Below are positions 14,851 through 23,506 of a stretch of DNA of 26,254 nucleotides, piece after piece. The stretch is from JBDTYT01 sp040005555 (GTDB lineage: Bacteria > Actinomycetota > UBA4738 > HRBIN12). The position numbers and the translations under genes were made by a program. The notes below the pieces were generated by a model, which was not told the DNA's origin, did no database searches, and saw nothing but the letters and a program-made list of their open reading frames with translations. Positions within the stretch are counted from its first letter, which is position 1, and each line of letters begins with the position of its first letter. The stretch lies in the NCBI GenBank assembly GCA_040005555.1, contig JBDTYT010000014.1, positions 1 to 26,254 of the forward strand, written 5' to 3'.

Positions 14851-17490
14851 TCAGATCACCTCCATGAGCTGGTCGAGCGCAGCGCGCGCAACGCGGCGCC
14901 CCCGGTTGCGGAGCGAGCGCAGGTCGCCGAGCGCTTGCGCGTCGATGAGCGTTCCGAACGTGTAGGGCGCGCCGGGGATCTCGATGTCGGTCCCGTGCTC
15001 GCGGTCGACCACCTGGATGAACACCCCGTTGTTCGTGCCACCCTTGTGGAGCTGCCCGGTCGAGTGCAAGAACCGAGGCCCGAACCCGACCGTCGTCGCA
15101 ACGCGATAGCGGTCGCGGATCCTCATGCGCGTGGTTTGCAGGAGATCCTCGGTCTCGGAGGTGCGATCGATGTACGCGAGGATCGCGACGTAATCGCCGG
15201 CGCGGACCTCCTTCAGCAGCACGCCGAGATCGTCGAGGCCGGGATCCTCGACCGTGCCCCTCGCGAGGATCTCCTTCGTGGCGTCCTTCGCCTCCTGGAC
15301 GTTGGGTTGATCGAACGCGTTGATCCCGAGCACGTGGCAGGCGACGGCGGTCGCCATCTCCCAGCGGAAGAACTCCGAGCCGATCTGCTCGGGGCCGTCG
15401 TACGCGATCCGCAGGACCGGGTGGCCGAGGCTCTCGAGCGCGTCGAGGCCATCGCGCTCGCCGATCGCGACGAACACACGGTCGTCCCCGTAGACGGACG
15501 GATCGCCGAGCGGCTCGCCCACGATCGGCACGATGCCGACGTCCTCCTTGCCGGTGGACTCGGCGATGAGCTGCTCGACCCAGTTGCCGAAGCTCGCGAT
15601 GTCGGGGGGAAGGAACAGCGTGACCTTGTCGCGTCCGGCCTTCGCGCACTCGCCCATCACGGCGCCGAGCGTTGCCCCGGGGCTCTGCGCCGCCGGCACC
15701 ATGCCCGCCGAGGCCGTGGCCATCTCCTCGGCCCGGTCGAGCAGCTCGTGCAGCGGGGCCCCGATGAGCGCGGCCGGCACGAGCCCGAAGTACGATAGCG
15801 CGGAGTACCGGCCGCCGATGTCCTCCGGGTTGGAGAAGACCGCGCGGAACCCGTGCTCGCGCGCGAGCGTCTGGAGCGGCGTGCCCGGGTCGGTGATGGC
15901 CACGAAGTGCGTTCCGTCCTGGATCTGCGCCCAGAAGTACGCGAAGTGCGACAGCGTCTCCGTCGTCGTCCCGGACTTGCTGGCCACGATGAACAACGTC
16001 GTTCGCAGGTCGAGCTGACCGCTCACGCGCGCGACCGTGTCGGGGTGCGTGGTGTCGAGCACGATGAGCTCGAGCGCGCCCTCGGCCGTCCCGAACGTCC
16101 TCGCGAACACCTCGGGCGCCAGGCTCGAACCGCCCATGCCGAGCAGCACCGCGGTCTCCAGCCCGTCGGCGGCCGCCTGCTTGGCGAACGCCTCGAGCTC
16201 ACCGATCCGCTCGTGCATGAGGTCCATCACGCTCAGCCAGCCGAGCCGGTTCGTGATCTCCGTGGGGTCGTCCTTCCAGACCGTGTGGTCCTTGCGCCAG
16301 ATGCGAGCGATGACCTTGTCCTCGTCCATGCGCTGGAGCCGCTCGATCACGGCGGGGAGCATCGTCGAGAGCAGCGTGCGCTGACGCTCGCGGCGGTCGT
16401 TCACCTCCGCGATCTTCTTGCCGATCGTGGTCAGCAGCGCGTCGAAGTCCCTCGCGAACGAGCTGATGCCCTCCTCGAGCAGCGTGGCGGTCACCTCGTC
16501 GAGATCCACGCCTGCGCGCGCGAGCGCGTCGATCTGCCGGCGAGCTCCCTCGAGGTCTTCCGAGATCGTGTTCCCGCGCACGACGCCGTGGTCGCGGAAG
16601 GCGTCGATCGTGTTCGTGGGCATCGTGTCCACGGTGTCGGGGCCGATGAGCGCCTCCACGTACATCGTGTCGCGGTACGCGGGGTTCTTCGTCGAGGTCG
16701 AAGCCCACAGCGGCCGCTGGACCTTCGCACCAACCGCTGCGAGCCGCTCCCACCGCTCTCCTGAGAAGATCCGGCGGAACCGCCCGTACGCGAGCTTGGC
16801 GTTGGCGATCGCGGCGGTGCCGCGCAGCTCGGAGCCCTCGGGCAGCAGGGCGTCGATCGCAGAGTCCACCCGCGAGACGAAGAACGACGCGACCGATGCG
16901 ATGCGGTCGACCTCGCCCCCCGCGGCGACGCGGCGGTCGATGCCGGCGATGTATGCCGCGGCGACCTTCTCATACGCCTGCACCCCGAACAGCAGCGTGA
17001 CGTTCACGTTGATGCCCTCTGAGATGAGGGTCTCGATGGCGGTGAGACCCTCGTGGGTACCGGGGACCTTGATGAGGACGTTCGGCCGGTCGAGCCGCGT
17101 CCAGGCCTCGCGAGCCGCCGCGATCGTGCCCTCGGCATCTCGGGCCAGGCGCGGTTCGACCTCGAAGCTCACGTACCCGTCGACGGCATCCGAGCGCTGG
17201 TACACGGGCATCAGGACGTCGGCGGCCATCTGGATGTCCGGGATCGCGAGCTCGAAGAACACGTCGAGCGGCTCGTGATCGGCGCCGTCGTTCGCGAGAC
17301 GTTGGATCTCGTGGTCATAGTCGGTCGAGCCGCCGATCGCCTTGCCGAAGATGCTCGGGTTCGAGGTGACGCCGGTGATCGCGTCCTCCTCGATCAATCG
17401 CTGGAGCTCACCGCTGGTCATGAGGGTCCTGCGCACGAAGTCCAGCCATGGGCTCTGTCCCGCGGACAGGAGCTCCCGGAGCGGGTTCAT
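14851..17490 (-). CDS. Bifunctional transaldolase / glucose-6-phosphate isomerase
   Basis: An 879-residue fusion of two sugar-phosphate enzymes. Residues 1 to about 370 are transaldolase: VTSNPSIFGKAI (41-52), Schiff-base Lys141 in LIKVPGT, NVNVTLLF (161-168) and the WASTSTKNP segment (262-270). Residues about 390-879 are phosphoglucose isomerase: GMGGSSLAPE (451-460), SKSGTT (504-509), the signature DIGGRYSALS (557-566) and HKGGTNNG near the C-terminus. Such tal-pgi fusions are known in several bacterial groups. It links the non-oxidative pentose-phosphate branch with glycolysis and recycling of fructose 6-phosphate to zwf. ATG 17490 has a strong GGAGGGAGG site upstream. It lies 97 bases after rpe and one base before gnd. 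A TACCGT box in the 97-base gap could give an internal promoter, but the -35 is poor. Confidence 0.96.
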   Translation of the reverse strand: MNPLRELLSAGQSPWLDFVRRTLMTSGELQRLIEEDAITGVTSNPSIFGKAIGGSTDYDHEIQRLANDGADHEPLDVFFELAIPDIQMAADVLMPVYQRSDAVDGYVSFEVEPRLARDAEGTIAAAREAWTRLDRPNVLIKVPGTHEGLTAIETLISEGINVNVTLLFGVQAYEKVAAAYIAGIDRRVAAGGEVDRIASVASFFVSRVDSAIDALLPEGSELRGTAAIANAKLAYGRFRRIFSGERWERLAAVGAKVQRPLWASTSTKNPAYRDTMYVEALIGPDTVDTMPTNTIDAFRDHGVVRGNTISEDLEGARRQIDALARAGVDLDEVTATLLEEGISSFARDFDALLTTIGKKIAEVNDRRERQRTLLSTMLPAVIERLQRMDEDKVIARIWRKDHTVWKDDPTEITNRLGWLSVMDLMHERIGELEAFAKQAAADGLETAVLLGMGGSSLAPEVFARTFGTAEGALELIVLDTTHPDTVARVSGQLDLRTTLFIVASKSGTTTETLSHFAYFWAQIQDGTHFVAITDPGTPLQTLAREHGFRAVFSNPEDIGGRYSALSYFGLVPAALIGAPLHELLDRAEEMATASAGMVPAAQSPGATLGAVMGECAKAGRDKVTLFLPPDIASFGNWVEQLIAESTGKEDVGIVPIVGEPLGDPSVYGDDRVFVAIGERDGLDALESLGHPVLRIAYDGPEQIGSEFFRWEMATAVACHVLGINAFDQPNVQEAKDATKEILARGTVEDPGLDDLGVLLKEVRAGDYVAILAYIDRTSETEDLLQTTRMRIRDRYRVATTVGFGPRFLHSTGQLHKGGTNNGVFIQVVDREHGTDIEIPGAPYTFGTLIDAQALGDLRSLRNRGRRVARAALDQLMEVI

Positions 17491-17587
17491 GTCGTCGCAC
17501 CTCCCTCCGTCGTCGAGCGTGAGCCGATAGACGGTAATCCTTCCGGCGGCACTCGGTGAAGCGTGGTCACCGCGAACCCTCGGTCCG

Positions 17588-18256
17588 TTACGCGAGCGCC
17601 GAGCGGCGGAGACCCCGCGCCGCCGCGAGCGGATCGCGCTGCCCGAAGATCCCGGTGCCCGACACCAGAACGTCCGCGCCGGCTCGAGCTGCGGCCGCAG
17701 CCGTGTCGGCGTTGATGCCGCCGTCGACCTCGAGCCGGAAGTCGAGCGCTCGCTCGCGACGGATCCGGTCGGCCCGCTCGACCTTCGTGAGGGTCTCCGG
17801 CATGAGCGCCTGGCCCCCGAACCCCGCCTTGATCGTCATGACGAGCAGCAAGTCGATCAGATCGAGGAACGGCTCGGCCGCCTCGATGGGCGTGGGTCCG
17901 TCGACGACGAGCCCGGTCATGAATCCCATGGCTCGGATCCGTCCGAGCAGTTCGGTGGGGTTGCCGAGCTCCACGTGGAAGCTCACGCCGTCCGCGCCGG
18001 CTTCCTTGAGCGGCTCGAGCCAGCGTGCTGGATCGGTGACCATAAGGTGGCAATCTAAGAGCAGGTCGGTGTGGCGGCGCAGGGACGCGACCACGGGGGG
18101 TCCGATCGACAGGTTCGGCACGAAATGACCGTCCATGATGTCGACGTGCAGCCAGTCGACGGCCGGCCGGACGGTCGCGATCTCATCGGCGAGTCGGCCG
18201 TAGTCGGCGGCGAGGATCGAGGGGGCGATGAGGAGGGGGCGCGGGTCGCGTTCCAC
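17588..18256 (-). CDS. rpe: Ribulose-phosphate 3-epimerase
   Basis: Interconverts ribulose 5-phosphate and xylulose 5-phosphate. The 222-residue TIM barrel shows the metal ligands His37 and Asp39 (LHVDIMDGHFVPN), His70 (DCHLMV) and Asp178 (EVDGGIN), and the phosphate-binding GFGGQ and VSGTGIF loops. The usual MTVNPGFGGQ loop reads MTIKAGFGGQ here (residues 140-149), a small variation. I chose GTG 18256 because family proteins begin close to the IAPSILAAD block; the open frame extends upstream without homology. A TGACGG/CACACT promoter ends 6 bases before this GTG, so the message may be leaderless. It is the first gene of the pentose-phosphate operon and divergent from the thioredoxin reductase fusion, with 109 bases between starts. 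Confidence 0.95.
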   Translation of the reverse strand: MERDPRPLLIAPSILAADYGRLADEIATVRPAVDWLHVDIMDGHFVPNLSIGPPVVASLRRHTDLLLDCHLMVTDPARWLEPLKEAGADGVSFHVELGNPTELLGRIRAMGFMTGLVVDGPTPIEAAEPFLDLIDLLLVMTIKAGFGGQALMPETLTKVERADRIRRERALDFRLEVDGGINADTAAAAARAGADVLVSGTGIFGQRDPLAAARGLRRSALA

Positions 18257-18365
18257 CGGCGTAGTGTGCCCCAGTGGACCCGCGGCCGTCAGCGTAACGC
18301 CCGGGGCCCGCGGCAGACGGATGACACGACGCGAGGGATCCCGGAACGTGAAGGGAGGTTCGAGC
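18257..18365. other. Divergent intergenic region of the rpe and thioredoxin reductase operons
   Basis: 109 bases between the rpe GTG and the ATG of the glutaredoxin/thioredoxin reductase fusion. It holds the putative rpe promoter on the left side and the AGGGAGG ribosome site on the right. No TANNNT box is clear on the plus strand, so the promoter of the reductase operon may depend on an alternative sigma factor or activator. Confidence 0.5.
18263..18291 (-). promoter_or_regulatory. Putative leaderless promoter of rpe and the pentose-phosphate operon
   Basis: On the minus strand, TGACGG (18291-18286), a 17-base spacer, then CACACT (18268-18263), 6 bases before the rpe GTG. The -35 box is the same TGACGG as at 7690, and the -10 keeps the A and final T of the consensus. 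It lies in the 109-base divergent region with the thioredoxin reductase operon, for which I see no convincing promoter. Confidence 0.45.
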
Positions 18366-19583
18366 ATGGTTGAGCCGATCAAGGTCTACGGCGCGAGCTG
18401 GTGCCCCGACTGCCGCCGAGCGAAGCGGTTCCTGGGGGACCAGCGCGTCCCGTTCGAATGGCACGACATCGAGGTCGACCCCGACGGCGTGAAGATCGTG
18501 CAGGAGCGCAACAACGGGAACAACGTCATCCCGACGATCATCTTCCCCGACGGTTCGCACCTCGCGGAGCCCTCGAACGAGGAACTCGCGGAGAAGATCG
18601 GCCTCGAGCGCACGGCCATGATGCATGTGTACGACGTCATCATCATCGGTGGCGGACCAGCGGGACTGACGACGTCGATCTACGCCGCGCGCGAGCAGCT
18701 CCAGACGCTCGTGATCGACAGCAAGGGCCTGGGCGGTCAGGCCGGCGTCACCGAGCGACTCGACAACTACCCGGGGTTCCCCGAGGGCATCGGCGGGGCC
18801 GAGCTCGCCGACCGCATCGTGCAACAGGCGCAGCGCTACGGCGTCGAGATGCTCCAAGCCGTCTCGGTCACCTCCGTGACGGGCGACCACGAGGAGATCG
18901 ACGTGGAGACGGCGACCGGCGACCACTACCACGCGCGCGCCGCGCTCATCGCGACCGGGTCTTCCTACCGCCGCACCGATGCTCCCGGCGAGGAGGACCT
19001 CATCGGCGCCGGGATCCACTTCTGCGCCACCTGTGACGGCCCGTTCTACAAGGGTGCCAAGGAGTTGTTGGTGTTGGGCGGCGGGAACAGCGGCCTGGAG
19101 GAGGGCCTGTTCCTCACCCAGTTCGTCGACAAGGTGACCATCGTCGAGCGCGGCGACCGACTGCGTGCGAGCAAGCTGCTCCAGGACAAGGTGATGATGC
19201 ACAAGAAGATGGAGGTCCTGCTCGATCACGAGGTCATGGAATTCCGTGCCAAGGAGGACGGGAGCGGCAAGCTCGGCGTCGTGGTCGTGAAGGACGCAAC
19301 CACAGGTGAAACGAAGGAGATGCACCCGGCGGGATGCTTCGTGTTCATCGGCCTGGATCCCAACACGGAGTTCATCAAGGGCCAGGTCGACCTGGACGAC
19401 CGCGGGTTGATATCCACGAACATGGGCCTCATGACCAGCATGTCGGGTGTGTTCGCGGCGGGCGACGTGCGCTCGGGCTCCACGAAGCAGCTCGCATCGG
19501 CGGTGGGTGAAGGGGCCGCGGCGGCGATCGGGATCCGCCAGTATCTCGAATCCTTGGAGGACATGGTCGTCCACAACATGTGA
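18366..19583 (+). CDS. Glutaredoxin-like / thioredoxin reductase fusion
   Basis: A 405-residue redox protein. Residues 1 to about 80 are a glutaredoxin/mycoredoxin-like domain with the dithiol site WCPDC (Cys13, Cys16) and the cis-proline loop VIPTIIF (54-60). Residues about 86-405 are a low-molecular-weight thioredoxin reductase: FAD loop IIGGGPAG (93-100), redox CATC (220-223), second nucleotide loop GGGNSG (238-243) and GVFAAGDV (361-368). The basic HRR motif that holds the NADPH 2'-phosphate reads ERG here (261-263), so NADPH preference is uncertain. Electrons probably pass from NAD(P)H through FAD and CATC to the fused dithiol domain (inference). ATG 18366 has AGGGAGG 7 bases upstream. 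It heads the operon with the debranching enzyme (9-base gap) and is divergent from rpe, whose operon makes reducing equivalents. Confidence 0.93.
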   Translation: MVEPIKVYGASWCPDCRRAKRFLGDQRVPFEWHDIEVDPDGVKIVQERNNGNNVIPTIIFPDGSHLAEPSNEELAEKIGLERTAMMHVYDVIIIGGGPAGLTTSIYAAREQLQTLVIDSKGLGGQAGVTERLDNYPGFPEGIGGAELADRIVQQAQRYGVEMLQAVSVTSVTGDHEEIDVETATGDHYHARAALIATGSSYRRTDAPGEEDLIGAGIHFCATCDGPFYKGAKELLVLGGGNSGLEEGLFLTQFVDKVTIVERGDRLRASKLLQDKVMMHKKMEVLLDHEVMEFRAKEDGSGKLGVVVVKDATTGETKEMHPAGCFVFIGLDPNTEFIKGQVDLDDRGLISTNMGLMTSMSGVFAAGDVRSGSTKQLASAVGEGAAAAIGIRQYLESLEDMVVHNM

Positions 19584-19592
19584 GGAGGGTCC

Positions 19593-22058
19593 GTGGACCC
19601 CAAGGACATCTTCGAGATCATCATCAAGGCCGACGAGAAGCTGAAGTACGCGACGAGCGCCACGACCGATGTGCGCAAGCAGCAGGCGCGCGAGCTGCTC
19701 GTGCAGGCGCTCGAGGCGGCGCGCGAGATCGGGAACGAGAACCTCGTGCAACAGGCCGAGACGCGCCTGGCAGACCTCGGCATGCCCCCGGTTTCCGGAG
19801 GATCGGGCTCCGGCGATCGAGAAGACATGCCGCGCGTGCACGGCTCCCCACCCCCGGCCTCGGTCAGGGTGGAGGCCGCGCGGCGGCCGACCCCACTCGA
19901 TCCGTATCCTGAACCGCGCCCACAGGTCGAGAGCGGCGACGAGCTCGCCTACCCGCCCGAGCTCGGACCCGAAGCGATCGCGATCCTCGAGGGACGGACG
20001 TTCATGTTCTCGGACGCGCTCGGGGACGTGCCGCCGGGTTCTGTCGGAGGACTCCTGCACGACGACACGAGGTTCGTCTCGTCGTGGCTCCTCACGCTCG
20101 ACGGGCAGCCACTGTCGCTGCTGAAGTCGCAGGTCGTCGATTACTACTCGGCCGGCTTCTTCTCCACGAATCCCGACCTTCCGGACCTGCGAGCCAACAC
20201 GCTGTCCGTTCGGCGGTTCCGGTTCGTGGGCGGCGGGGTCCACGAGCAGATCGCCGTGTACAACGCCTCCACCGAGGTGGCACGGTTCGAGCTCCGCCTC
20301 GCGGTGGGAGCCGACTTCGCGGATCTGTTCGAGGTGAAGAGCCGCGTGCGCGATCGCAGCGCCCAGATCGACGTCGAACACGATCCCGACGAAGCGCTCC
20401 TGCATTTCCACTACGAGCGCGAGGGCTTCCTGGCCGAGACGAACGTGCAGGTCATGCGCAGCCGGATCATCCAGGGGATGGAGGGAACCGACATCGGAGC
20501 CACTCCGGTCGCCATCGAGGGCGACGACTACGTCTGGCGGGTCGATCTTCCGCCTCGACATACCTTCACGACGTTCCTGCGCGTCACCGTCCGGGTGAAC
20601 GACACGGTGTTGGAGCCGATGCACCGGGAGTTCGGCGAGGAGCGGGAGCACTCGGAAGGCGCGCTCACGAGTTGGCTCGACGAGGTGCCGAGGTTCGAAT
20701 CGGACAGCTGGCTCCTGCGGAACGTGCTCGACAAGTCGATCCTGGACATCGCGGCTCTGCGGATCACCGGCGAGCTGGCGGACGAGCCCTACGTGCTGCC
20801 GGCGGCGGGACTCCCGTGGTTCATGACGCTGTTCGGCCGCGACACGCTCATCACCTCGCTCCAGACGGTGTGGGTCGGATCCGAGCTCGCTCGCGGAGCG
20901 CTGCACCTGCTCGGCGGCCTGCAGGGGACCGAGATGAACGACTTCAAGGACGAGGAGCCGGGCAAGATCCTCCATGAGGTCCGCAACGGCGAGCTCACGG
21001 TCCTCGGCGAGAAGCCGCACAGCCCCTACTACGGCACCGCCGACGCGACCCCGTTGTTCCTCGTGCTGATGTCCGAGTATTGGCGCTACACCGGGGACGA
21101 CGACTTCGTTCGGGCTCGGTGGAAGAACGTGATGGCTGCCCTCGAGTGGGTGGATCGGTTCGGCGACCGTGACGACGACGGCTACGTGGAGTACCAGACG
21201 CGATCGTCGCAGGGGCTCGGCAACCAGTGCTGGAAGGATTCCTGGGACGGAGTGCAGTTCGCCGACGGGCGGATCCCGTACTTGCCGATCGCAACCGCCG
21301 AGATCCAGGGCTACGTCTACGACGGGAAGCTCCGCGTGGCCGAGATGGCCGAAGGCCTCATGGACGACGTCGCGCTCGCCGAGCGGCTGCGCAAGGAAGC
21401 CGATCAGCTCCGCGACGCCTTCAATAGGGACTTCTGGTCGGAGGCCCGCGGTGGCTACTACGTGATCGGCCTCGACGGCGACAAGCGGCAGATCGACTCG
21501 ATGACCTCGAACATGGGGCATCTGCTCTGGTCGGGCATCGTCCCGGAGGATCGGGCTCAGATCGTGGCTCGTCACCTGATGTCCGAGGACATGTTCTCGG
21601 GCTGGGGTGTGCGCACGATGTCCCAGACGGAATCGGGCTATAACCCGATCGGCTACCACGTCGGCACGATCTGGCCGCACGACAACGCGATCGTCGCGAT
21701 GGGTCTGGCGCGCGCGGGCTTCCGCGACGAGGCGAACCGGATCGCGATCGCGCAGCTCGAAGCGGCCGGGTTCAGCGATCACCGGCTTCCCGAGGCGTTC
21801 GCCGGGTTCGACCGCGACCTCGGCCGGTTCCCCGTGCCGTATCCGACCGCGTGCAGCCCGCAAGCCTGGGCGACGGGGGCCCCGTTCGTGTTCGTGAAGA
21901 CGATGCTTGGGCTCGATGCGCAAGGTGGCCAGGTCACGATCGACCCCCGCGTCCCCGAGAGCATCGGGCGCGTGTTCATCCATGGGATGCACGCGTTCGA
22001 CACCCACTGGGACGTCGAGGCGACCGGGACGAACGGCGACGTCCGCCTGACGAGCTAA
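19593..22058 (+). CDS. Glycogen debranching enzyme family (amylo-alpha-1,6-glucosidase-like)
   Basis: An 821-residue cytosolic glycosidase. Residues about 128-330 are the beta-rich N-terminal domain of glycogen debranching enzymes (GRTFMFSDALGD, then GLLHDDTRFVSSW). The C-terminal (alpha/alpha)6 barrel has GLPWFMTLFGRDTLIT (around 405-420), KDSWDG, and GTIWPHDNAI with acidic residues expected in catalysis. It probably removes alpha-1,6 branches from glycogen or a related glucan; the exact linkage cannot be told. Odd: the first 63 residues form a charged helical unit (KADEKLKYATSATTDVRKQQ and following) joined by a Gly/Ser/Pro-rich linker (about 64-115), not part of the usual enzyme. GTG 19593 has AGGAGG 5 bases upstream, 9 bases after the reductase stop; the antiporter starts 10 bases after its stop, so all three form one operon. 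Confidence 0.9.
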   Translation: MDPKDIFEIIIKADEKLKYATSATTDVRKQQARELLVQALEAAREIGNENLVQQAETRLADLGMPPVSGGSGSGDREDMPRVHGSPPPASVRVEAARRPTPLDPYPEPRPQVESGDELAYPPELGPEAIAILEGRTFMFSDALGDVPPGSVGGLLHDDTRFVSSWLLTLDGQPLSLLKSQVVDYYSAGFFSTNPDLPDLRANTLSVRRFRFVGGGVHEQIAVYNASTEVARFELRLAVGADFADLFEVKSRVRDRSAQIDVEHDPDEALLHFHYEREGFLAETNVQVMRSRIIQGMEGTDIGATPVAIEGDDYVWRVDLPPRHTFTTFLRVTVRVNDTVLEPMHREFGEEREHSEGALTSWLDEVPRFESDSWLLRNVLDKSILDIAALRITGELADEPYVLPAAGLPWFMTLFGRDTLITSLQTVWVGSELARGALHLLGGLQGTEMNDFKDEEPGKILHEVRNGELTVLGEKPHSPYYGTADATPLFLVLMSEYWRYTGDDDFVRARWKNVMAALEWVDRFGDRDDDGYVEYQTRSSQGLGNQCWKDSWDGVQFADGRIPYLPIATAEIQGYVYDGKLRVAEMAEGLMDDVALAERLRKEADQLRDAFNRDFWSEARGGYYVIGLDGDKRQIDSMTSNMGHLLWSGIVPEDRAQIVARHLMSEDMFSGWGVRTMSQTESGYNPIGYHVGTIWPHDNAIVAMGLARAGFRDEANRIAIAQLEAAGFSDHRLPEAFAGFDRDLGRFPVPYPTACSPQAWATGAPFVFVKTMLGLDAQGGQVTIDPRVPESIGRVFIHGMHAFDTHWDVEATGTNGDVRLTS

Positions 22059-22068
22059 GAGGGCCGTC

Positions 22069-23280
22069 GTGCCCGACGTCTCGTTCGGGAACCTCGTAGC
22101 CGTGTGCGCCGTTGCGTTCGCGGCACCACTCGTGCTCGGGTTCGCGCCGAAGGTCCGGGTGCCCGCCGTCGTGCTCGAGATCGTGGTGGGGATCGCGATC
22201 GGGCCGTCGGGCCTCGGGTGGGTGAGCGCCGATCTGCCGGTCCAGCTCCTCGCCCTCCTCGGGCTGTCGTTCCTGTTGTTCCAGGCCGGGCTCGAGGTGG
22301 ACGTCGAACGCCTGCGTGGTCGGCCCCTCGCGCTCGCGGGCGGGGGTTTCGCGATCTCCTTCGCCCTCGCGCTGGCCGCGGCAGCTGCTGTGTCTGAGCT
22401 CGGCCTGGCGGACTCCCCGCTGCTCGTTGCCGTGATCGTGTCCGCGACCGGGCTCGGCGTCGTCGTGCCGGTGCTGAAAGACGCCGGCGAAACCGGAACG
22501 CCGTTCGGTCAGCTCGTGATCGCGTCCTCCTCCGTCGCGGACTTCAGCGCGGTCATCCTGCTGACGTTGCTGTTCTCGATGGAGGCGAGCGGTGCCGGTT
22601 CGAAGCTGGTCCTGCTGATCGGGTTCGCGGCGCTCGCCGCCGTCGTCGGGGTGGCGATCGCTCGCGCCGGGAGGCGCCTGAGGATCTCCGGCGTGCTCGA
22701 GCGGCTGCAAGACACCACGTCGCAGATCCGCGTGCGCGGGGCCGTGTTGCTGCTCGTCGCGTTCGTCGGCGTCGCCGAGCGGTTCGGCCTCGAGGCGATA
22801 CTCGGTGCGTTCGTCGCCGGCGCGATCTTGTCGGTCGTGGACCGCGACCTGATGATGACACACGAGCACTTCCGGCTGAAGCTCGAGGCGGTCGGGTTCG
22901 GGTTCTTCGTTCCCGTGTTCTTCGTGGCCAGCGGGCTACGGTTCGATCTGGCCGCGCTGTCCTCCGGACCGTCGACCGTGTTGCGCGTGCCGGTGTTCGT
23001 CGCCGTGTTGCTCATGGTGCGCGGCGTGCCGGCGCTGCTGTACCGGCGGGAGTTCGGCATCCGCCGGATGTTCGCGGCGGCACTGTTCCAGGCGACCTCG
23101 CTGTCCTTCATCGTCGCCGCGGTGCAGATCGGGACGACGCTTGGGAAGCTCGACGCGGCCACGGGCGCGGCGCTCGTCGCGGCGGGTCTCATGTCGGTGC
23201 TGGTGTTCCCGGCAGTGGGGCTCGCCCTGCTGCAGCGCGATGCGGCTACGAGGGGCTCGTCTGCTCCCTCCACGCCCTGA
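22069..23280 (+). CDS. CPA2-type cation:proton antiporter
   Basis: A 403-residue inner-membrane transporter with about 11-12 hydrophobic segments across its length and no large cytosolic tail. The pattern of VVGIAIGPSGLGWV, the FLLFQAGLEVD segment (around residues 69-79), the SATGLGVVVPVLKD stretch and LGAFVAGAILS matches the KefB/NapA Na+/H+ exchanger fold. KefB-like gating domains (TrkA-N) are absent, so a simple Na+ or K+/H+ exchanger is likely; the ion is not clear. GTG 22069 with AGAGGG upstream lies 10 bases after the debranching enzyme stop, so it belongs to the same operon. Its last 35 bases overlap the 3' end of the convergent anti-sigma gene. Confidence 0.92.
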   Translation: MPDVSFGNLVAVCAVAFAAPLVLGFAPKVRVPAVVLEIVVGIAIGPSGLGWVSADLPVQLLALLGLSFLLFQAGLEVDVERLRGRPLALAGGGFAISFALALAAAAAVSELGLADSPLLVAVIVSATGLGVVVPVLKDAGETGTPFGQLVIASSSVADFSAVILLTLLFSMEASGAGSKLVLLIGFAALAAVVGVAIARAGRRLRISGVLERLQDTTSQIRVRGAVLLLVAFVGVAERFGLEAILGAFVAGAILSVVDRDLMMTHEHFRLKLEAVGFGFFVPVFFVASGLRFDLAALSSGPSTVLRVPVFVAVLLMVRGVPALLYRREFGIRRMFAAALFQATSLSFIVAAVQIGTTLGKLDAATGAALVAAGLMSVLVFPAVGLALLQRDAATRGSSAPSTP

Positions 23281-23506
23281 AGACTTCCAGGAGCTCCTCG
23301 CGCCCATCGGCCGGGATGGCGTCTTCGGTGAGCATTCCGGTGAGCGCGATCGTCACGCGCATCTGCTCGAGGTACGCGCTGCATCCCTCGCACCCCGCGA
23401 GGTGCTGCTCGAGGCTCGCACGCTCGGCCTCGGGCAGCGCGCCCTCGAGGTAATCCGTGACGAGCTCGACGAGCCCCTTGCAGTTCATGTCGACGGGGGC
23501 GCTCAC
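23246..23506 (-). CDS. Zinc-finger anti-sigma factor (ZAS/RsrA-like)
   Basis: An 86-residue soluble protein with the zinc-binding anti-sigma signature: Cys9, then His35-x3-Cys39-x2-Cys42 in EQHLAGCEGC. The spacing matches the ligands of Streptomyces RsrA (Cys11, His37, Cys41, Cys44) offset by two, from memory of that family. There is no transmembrane helix, so it should hold the adjacent ECF sigma factor in the cytosol. With these cysteines the complex could respond to disulfide stress, but not all ZAS proteins are redox sensors. The GTG at 23506 overlaps the sigma stop by four bases (GTGA), implying translational coupling and matched amounts. The 3' end overlaps the antiporter gene on the other strand. 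Confidence 0.9.
   Translation of the reverse strand: MSAPVDMNCKGLVELVTDYLEGALPEAERASLEQHLAGCEGCSAYLEQMRVTIALTGMLTEDAIPADGREELLEVFRAWREQTSPS

Noticed and set aside
18257..18365. SigR-type promoter (GGAAT-N18-GTT) for the reductase operon
   Set aside because: Only a GGAAC is present at about 24 bases before the ATG, too close to the start and without a matching -10.
18183..22007. Very long open frame (1274 codons) on the minus strand
   Set aside because: It lies antisense to the reductase and debranching genes, whose plus-strand frames carry clear conserved motifs. The antisense protein shows no recognisable domain and is rich in Arg/Glu/Val/His, as expected from high third-position GC in the real genes.
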